Shown here piece after piece: positions 39,832 to 43,732 of a stretch of DNA of 43,732 nt (position 1 is the stretch's first letter; each line of letters starts with the position of its first letter). The notes under the pieces are model-generated. The model was not told the origin of the DNA. It saw only the letters and a program-made list of their open reading frames with translations, and searched no databases. The DNA lies in contig DASVPR010000010.1 of the NCBI GenBank assembly GCA_036389485.1, positions 1 through 43,732 on the forward strand. Reading direction: 5' to 3'. This DNA is from CADCVT01 sp036389485 (GTDB lineage: Bacteria > Actinomycetota > Thermoleophilia > Solirubrobacterales > Solirubrobacteraceae). Made by a program: the position numbers and the translations under genes.

Positions 39832-40428
39832 CTACTCGAACCGCATCCGCCGCGGCTCGGCGCGGCGGCGGATGATCCGCGCCGGCACCCCGGCGACGAC
39901 GGCGTTGGCGGGCACGTCCCGGCTCACGACCGCGTACGTGCCCACGATGCTGTTGTCGCCGATCGTGCAGCCGCGCAGGACGCACGCGCCGTAGCCCATC
40001 CACACGTTGTGGCCGACGTTCACGTCGCGCTTGTAGATGCCCTGCAGGCGGATCGGGCGCTCGACCTCCTCGACCGCGTGGTCGAAGTCGATGAGCATCA
40101 CGCGGTCGGCGACGATGCACTCCCGCCCGATCGCGACGTGCTGGAAGGCCGAGATCGTGCACTCCTGGCCGATCACCGTCTTCGCCCCGATCGAGACCTC
40201 GCCCTCGTGCACGCGGATCTTGCAGTCGTCGCCGATCCAGCACCAGCGGCCGAGCCGGAGCACGGCCTCCGGGCCGATCTCGAACCTGACCCCGCGGCAG
40301 ATGAAGCAGACGCCGTCGGTCTGCAGCCGGCGGCGCCACCGCAGCTTGAACCACAGCCAGCGCAGCAGCAGGTACGCGTAGCCCGGCGAGAGCATCTTGT
40401 TGCGGCGCGCGAAGCGCAGGAACGTCAA
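39832..40428 (-). CDS. hexapeptide-repeat (left-handed beta-helix) acyltransferase
   Basis: 198 residues from TTG 40428; an ATG at 40395 would drop 11 residues (MTFLRFARRNK), which look like part of the family. An N-terminal helix LSPGYAYLLLRWLWFKLRWRR may lie on the membrane. Then hexapeptide turns: GPEAVLRLGRWCWIGDDCKIRVHEGEVSIGAKTVIG-type repeats, an active-site-like DFDHAVEEVERPI loop, VNVGHNVWMGYGACVLRGCTIGDNSIVG and VVSRDVPANAVVAGVPARII, the classic end of maltose/galactoside/colanic acid acetyltransferases. It transfers an acetyl group to a sugar of a surface glycan or antibiotic; acceptor unknown. Divergent from meaB by 82 bases. Confidence 0.9.
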   Translation of the reverse strand: MTFLRFARRNKMLSPGYAYLLLRWLWFKLRWRRRLQTDGVCFICRGVRFEIGPEAVLRLGRWCWIGDDCKIRVHEGEVSIGAKTVIGQECTISAFQHVAIGRECIVADRVMLIDFDHAVEEVERPIRLQGIYKRDVNVGHNVWMGYGACVLRGCTIGDNSIVGTYAVVSRDVPANAVVAGVPARIIRRRAEPRRMRFE

Positions 40429-40510
40429 TGGGCCGCCCCGCAGCGGGGGCGGTTCGCGGCGGATATCCGGCGGCTCCACGGCAGGGGAGCCTGCCATCAT
40501 CCCGCGTCCG

Positions 40511-41485
40511 ATGGCGTCCACCGACAGCCTCAGCGAGCGGCTTCTGGCCGGCGACAAGCGGGCGCTCGCGCGCGCGATCTCGCTCGTCGAGAACGACGAC
40601 CCGCAGGGGTGGGAGATCGTCCACGAGGTCTTTCCGCACACCGGCAAGGCGATGCTCATGGGCCTCACCGGGCCGCCGGGCGCGGGGAAGTCGACCTTGA
40701 TCGCCGCGCTGACCCGGGCCCGGCGGGCGGCCGAGCGCGAGGTCGGCGTGCTGTCGATCGACCCGTCGTCGCCCTTCACGCACGGCGCGCTGCTCGGCGA
40801 CCGCATCCGGCTGACCGAGCACTTCCTCGACCCCGGGGTGTTCATCCGCTCGATGGCGAACCGGGGCGCGCTGGGCGGCCTGAGCGAGGCGACGCTCCAG
40901 GCCGCCCTGCTCATGGACGCCAGCGGCAAGGACGACGTCTTCCTCGAGACCGTGGGCGTCGGTCAGGCGGAGGTCGACATCATCGACCACGCCGACACGG
41001 TCGTCCTCGTGCTGATCCCCGGCTCCGGCGACAGCGTTCAGGCGCTGAAGGCCGGGGTGATGGAGATCCCGGACATCATCGTCGTGAACAAGTGCGACCA
41101 CCCGCTGACCGACACGATGATCCGCGAGATCCGCGGCGTCCTCTCGCTGGCGCCGCAGCGCGGGTGGCGGGTGCCGATCGTCAAGACCGAGGCTGCCCGC
41201 GGCCAGGGCGTCGACGAGCTGATCGAGCGGCTCGAGGCGCACCGCGCGTGGCTCGAGGAGGAGGGCACGCTCGAGGAGCGCCGGCGGCGCAACCTGCGCA
41301 ACGAGATCATCGCGATCTGCGCGCACCGGATGCGGCGGCGCATCGAGGAGGCCCTGGAGAGCGACGACGAGTTCGCGCGCCTGCTCGACGAGGTCGTCGC
41401 GCGGCGCACCGACCCCGCGACCGCCGCGACGACGCTGCTCGAGCGCGTCGACGCCGCGCAGGCCGCGCCTCACGCCGGCGGATGA
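40511..41485 (+). CDS. meaB: methylmalonyl-CoA mutase-associated GTPase MeaB (ArgK)
   Basis: 324 residues from ATG 40511; the frame runs further upstream but MASTDSLSERLLAGDKRALARAISLVEND is the conserved front. G3E P-loop GTPase that guards adenosylcobalamin loading of methylmalonyl-CoA mutase. Walker A GLTGPPGAGKST (52-63), switch SIDPSSPFTHGALLGDRIRL, ETVGVGQAEVDI and NKCDHPLTD (NKxD base motif). The dimerisation arm is the C-terminal RRRNLRNEIIAIC helix. The mutase genes are not in the window. Overlaps a cyclase gene by ATGA, an unusual partner. Confidence 0.95.
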   Translation: MASTDSLSERLLAGDKRALARAISLVENDDPQGWEIVHEVFPHTGKAMLMGLTGPPGAGKSTLIAALTRARRAAEREVGVLSIDPSSPFTHGALLGDRIRLTEHFLDPGVFIRSMANRGALGGLSEATLQAALLMDASGKDDVFLETVGVGQAEVDIIDHADTVVLVLIPGSGDSVQALKAGVMEIPDIIVVNKCDHPLTDTMIREIRGVLSLAPQRGWRVPIVKTEAARGQGVDELIERLEAHRAWLEEEGTLEERRRRNLRNEIIAICAHRMRRRIEEALESDDEFARLLDEVVARRTDPATAATTLLERVDAAQAAPHAGG

Positions 41486-42597
41486 GCGTCCTCGACGACG
41501 TCATCGCCGCGCTCGGGCGCACCGGCTGGTCGGCGGTGGTGACGGACGAGGCGTGGCGCATCGTCTGGTCCTCCGACGAGATCGCGAAGATCGTCGGCGA
41601 CGACAACGCGGACGCGACGCGGGGCGTGCACATGCTGCAGACGGCCTCGCTGCCGGCGTTCGCGATCCTGACGAGGGAGAGCGTGGCGGAGTGGGTCCGC
41701 TTCCACGCGCCGTTCGCGCTGCACGACGGGAACACGCGCGAGGAGCTCGAGGCGGTCGTCGACGCGAGCTGCTGCGCGCTCGTCGACGACGCGGCGCCCG
41801 CCGAGCCGCCGGAGCGCTGGACGCTGCGGCTGGAGGTGGGAGGGGAGAACGACGTCGGCATCGTGGCGCTGGGCGAGCGGGTGCGCGACGACGCCGGGCG
41901 CCTCGCCGGCAACGCCTTCGTCTTCGGCTCCGCGCTGCCGGCCAGCGTCCTGTGGTTCATCGGCCAGGGCGACCAGCGCATGTTCAGCCGTCTGGCCGAG
42001 CTGATCGAGCCGGGCCGCCGCCCCGCCGCGGTGCTCTTCGCGGACATCGCCGGCTCGACGAGCCTCTCCCGGCGGATGGCGAGCGCCGCCTACTTCGACC
42101 TGATCCGCGGCCTGACCCGCGCCGCCGACCACGCGATCCTCGACGCGGGCGGCGTGATCGGCAAGCACGCGGGCGACGGCGTCAGCGCGTTCTTCCTCGC
42201 CGACCAGGTCGGCTCGTCGCCGGGGGCGGCCCTCGCGGCCCTGCGCGCCGCGCGGGCGATCAAGGCCGCCGCGCGCGAGCATGAGATCTCCATGAGAGTG
42301 GCCATCCACTGGGGCGCCACGCTCTACATTGGCCAGGTGGCGACGAGCGGGCGTCTCGAGGTGACCGCGCTGGGCGACGAGGTCAACGAGTGCGCCCGCA
42401 TCCAGGACGCCGCGCACGGCGAGGCGCTGCTGGCGACCAAGCAGCTGATCGAGCGGCTGGTCCCGGCCGAGGCCCTCGCGGAGGGGATCGACCCGGCGCA
42501 CCTGCGCTACGAGCTCGTCTCCGACCTGCCGGACGTTCCCGAGAAGGCGATCCGCGACGCGGGCTCGATCGCCGTGTGCGACGTGGGCGAGCGATGA
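41482..42597 (+). CDS. class III adenylate/guanylate cyclase with N-terminal sensor domain
   Basis: 371 residues. Residues 1-175 look like a PAS-type sensor (GRTGWSAVVTDEAWRIVWSSDE at the front) with two Cys (SCCALV). The cyclase domain runs from about 180: metal-binding D188 in FADIAGSTS, D232 in HAGDGVSAFF, and the transition-state pair in NECARI. The substrate-specifying position near LGDEVNE has an Asp, which fits adenylate cyclase. Similar proteins occur in many copies in actinobacteria. No membrane helix, so it is cytosolic and senses an internal signal. Translationally coupled with meaB upstream and with a secreted protein downstream (ATGA at each junction). Confidence 0.88.
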   Translation: MSVLDDVIAALGRTGWSAVVTDEAWRIVWSSDEIAKIVGDDNADATRGVHMLQTASLPAFAILTRESVAEWVRFHAPFALHDGNTREELEAVVDASCCALVDDAAPAEPPERWTLRLEVGGENDVGIVALGERVRDDAGRLAGNAFVFGSALPASVLWFIGQGDQRMFSRLAELIEPGRRPAAVLFADIAGSTSLSRRMASAAYFDLIRGLTRAADHAILDAGGVIGKHAGDGVSAFFLADQVGSSPGAALAALRAARAIKAAAREHEISMRVAIHWGATLYIGQVATSGRLEVTALGDEVNECARIQDAAHGEALLATKQLIERLVPAEALAEGIDPAHLRYELVSDLPDVPEKAIRDAGSIAVCDVGER

Positions 42598-43031
42598 GGC
42601 GCGCCGCCGCGATCCTCGCGCTGTGCGGGCTGGTCCTGGCGGCGGCGGCCGCCGCGGCCGCGGCGCCGCCGGCGAAGCGGCCTTCCGGCACCTATAGCGG
42701 CGACGCCGGGAACTTCACGATGATCGTGGCGGGCCGCGCGATCGACCTCGCCGCCTTCGAGTTCCCGTGCCCCGGGACCACCGGCAGGACCTCCATCAAC
42801 CGGATCCCGATCCGGAAGGTCCGCGGCGTCTGGCGCTTCTCGATCAGGACGTACGGCAGCGCGACGTACGCGGACGACCACCCGGACGAGAACGTGAGGA
42901 TCAGATTCTCCGGGCGTTTCTCGCCCTCCGGGAAGGTCGCGGTGGGCCGCTTGACGGTCTCCTCGCCGCACTGCGGGCGCGGCAAAGCGACGCGTTGGTC
43001 TGCCCACCGCCGCGAGCCCCAAACGCTCTAG
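42594..43031 (+). CDS. small secreted protein, same fold type as the one at 23310
   Basis: 145 residues from ATG 42594 (ATGA overlap with the cyclase). Signal peptide with an Ala run. Pattern GTYSGDAGNFTMIV ... AFEFPCPG ... IRFSGRFSPSGKVAVGRLTVSS ... HCGRGKATRWSAHR parallels the mature domain at 23310 (GxYxG, Cys strand, FxGxFxS, closing Cys and W-x-A), but without the linker and basic tail. Two Cys may pair. Function unknown; a short lipocalin-like or beta-sandwich domain is a guess. Confidence 0.75.
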   Translation: MRRAAAILALCGLVLAAAAAAAAAPPAKRPSGTYSGDAGNFTMIVAGRAIDLAAFEFPCPGTTGRTSINRIPIRKVRGVWRFSIRTYGSATYADDHPDENVRIRFSGRFSPSGKVAVGRLTVSSPHCGRGKATRWSAHRREPQTL

Positions 43032-43044
43032 ACGTAAATTCGAC

Positions 43045-43074
43045 TTGTGATTCGGTGCGCGGTAGGCGTAGGCT
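43045..43074 (+). promoter_or_regulatory. promoter of beta-helix gene, leaderless arrangement
   Basis: TTGTGA (43045-43050), 18-base spacer, TAGGCT (43069-43074), then seven bases to ATG 43082. The region 43032-43050 is AT-rich for this genome. Confidence 0.5.
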
Positions 43075-43081
43075 CGCCCTC

Positions 43082-43732
43082 ATGCCGCCCCGTCGACTCA
43101 TCCTGCTCGCGCTTGCCGCCACGATCGCGGCCCTCGCGCTGCCCTCGTCCGCCTTCGGCCAGGCGACCCGCACATGGGTCTCCGGTGTCGGCGATGACGC
43201 CAATCCGTGCTCTCGCACCGCGCCGTGCAAGACGTTTGCCGGCGCGATCTCCAAGACCGCCAATGGCGGTGAGATCAACGTCCTGGATCCGGGTGGGTTC
43301 GGCGGCGTGACGATCACCAAGTCGCTGACGATCCGTGCGCGTGGGAACACCGCGGGTGCGTTGGTCAGCGGCACGAACGCGATCGTGGTCAACGCGGCGG
43401 CGACGGACAAGGTGACGATCGACGGGCTGGACATCAACGGGATCGGGACGGGGGCGCAGACGTCGTTGACGGGGATCAAGATCCTGTCGGCGGCGAAGGT
43501 CAACATCGTCAACAACGAGATCTATCGCTTCAAGGCCGGGGTGGTGATGGCGCCGACCGGGAACCTGTCGCAGTCGCGGGTGGTGCTCCGCAACAACCAC
43601 ATCTATGACAACGGTGTGGGGGTGATCAACGCGCCGGGCAACAACACGATCACCAACACGGTGGCGACGTTGCGCGACAACTTGATCAACGACAACACCT
43701 GCGGGGTGGCCAGCGGCGCGTTCGGCACCAAT
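43082..43732 (+). CDS. secreted right-handed parallel beta-helix protein, partial (runs off the window)
   Basis: 217 residues visible, no stop before the window ends. Signal peptide MPPRRLILLALAATIAALAL, cleavage near AFG-QATR. Then TWVSGVGDDANPCSRTAPCKTF with a likely disulfide, and coils of a pectate-lyase-like beta-helix: VTITKSLTIRARG, VTIDGLDINGIG, VNIVNNEIYRF, VVLRNNHIYDNG, ATLRDNLINDN. The (V/I)xIxxNxI ladder is clear. Codon choice shifts from the neighbours: many GTG, GGG, TTG, TAT and AAT codons in place of the usual C-ending ones. Together with the wide spread of this N-terminal sequence among unrelated bacteria (from memory), this hints at transfer. Adhesin or polysaccharide-acting enzyme are both possible. 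Confidence 0.88.
   Translation, partial: MPPRRLILLALAATIAALALPSSAFGQATRTWVSGVGDDANPCSRTAPCKTFAGAISKTANGGEINVLDPGGFGGVTITKSLTIRARGNTAGALVSGTNAIVVNAAATDKVTIDGLDINGIGTGAQTSLTGIKILSAAKVNIVNNEIYRFKAGVVMAPTGNLSQSRVVLRNNHIYDNGVGVINAPGNNTITNTVATLRDNLINDNTCGVASGAFGTN

Overview
This is 43.7 kb of very GC-rich DNA from an actinobacterium, most likely class Thermoleophilia (Solirubrobacterales-like). That placement is inferred from gene content: an actinobacterial RpoD, split ArsA/Get3-type ATPases, DUF4331, an Rpf-type muralytic enzyme, an Rv3030/Rv3031-like pair, many short secreted proteins with Arg-rich tails, and heavy GTG start use. No tRNA, rRNA, CRISPR array, insertion sequence or prophage is visible. 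About 39 genes fill almost all of the window, and no gene-free stretch exceeds 300 bases.

Layout. 0.1-3.3 kb: rpoD, a DAO-type oxidoreductase and a PilT-type ATPase. 3.3-5.3 kb (minus): an MMPL transporter. 5.4-8.4 kb: a tight GNAT / ThiF-E1-like / GNAT / methyltransferase operon that I cannot match to a known pathway. 8.4-14.5 kb (minus): secreted hydrolase, fatty-acid desaturase, secreted beta-propeller and a large secreted lipase-like protein. 14.6-19.7 kb: AIM24, an HxlR regulator, a hypothetical protein and two tandem paralogous secreted proteins built from a repeated four-cysteine module. 19.7-25.9 kb: two ArsA/Get3-type ATPases, a GH31 glucosidase, a small secreted protein and a bicupin. 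26.0-28.2 kb: ParA overlapping ftsZ, whose product has a roughly 140-residue proline-rich N-terminal extension. 28.4-31.7 kb: gamma-glutamyltransferase, lipoprotein, EamA exporter, beta-carbonic anhydrase. 31.7-35.5 kb: Lon-N domain protein, two methyltransferases and a GH57 branching enzyme (methylated alpha-glucan-like pair). 35.5-39.1 kb (minus): DUF4331, TPR protein and a group-2 sigma factor with an altered -35 recognition helix. 39.1-39.8 kb: a c-di-AMP (ydaO/yuaA) riboswitch in front of an Rpf-like muralytic gene. 39.8-43.7 kb: hexapeptide acyltransferase, meaB, a class III cyclase, a small secreted protein and the start of a beta-helix surface protein.

Genome style. Many cistrons overlap by GTGA or ATGA. 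Four of seven convergent gene pairs share their stop codons through CTAG or CTAA. Many first genes of operons have a TAnnnT-like -10 element only 6-10 bases before the start codon, which suggests widespread leaderless mRNAs. Three genes (oxidoreductase, second ArsA-like ATPase, carbonic anhydrase) have clearly conserved N-terminal sequence upstream of every ATG, GTG or TTG in frame, so near-cognate starts, or sequence errors, must be considered. All family names are from recognition of the translated sequence; no database search was run.
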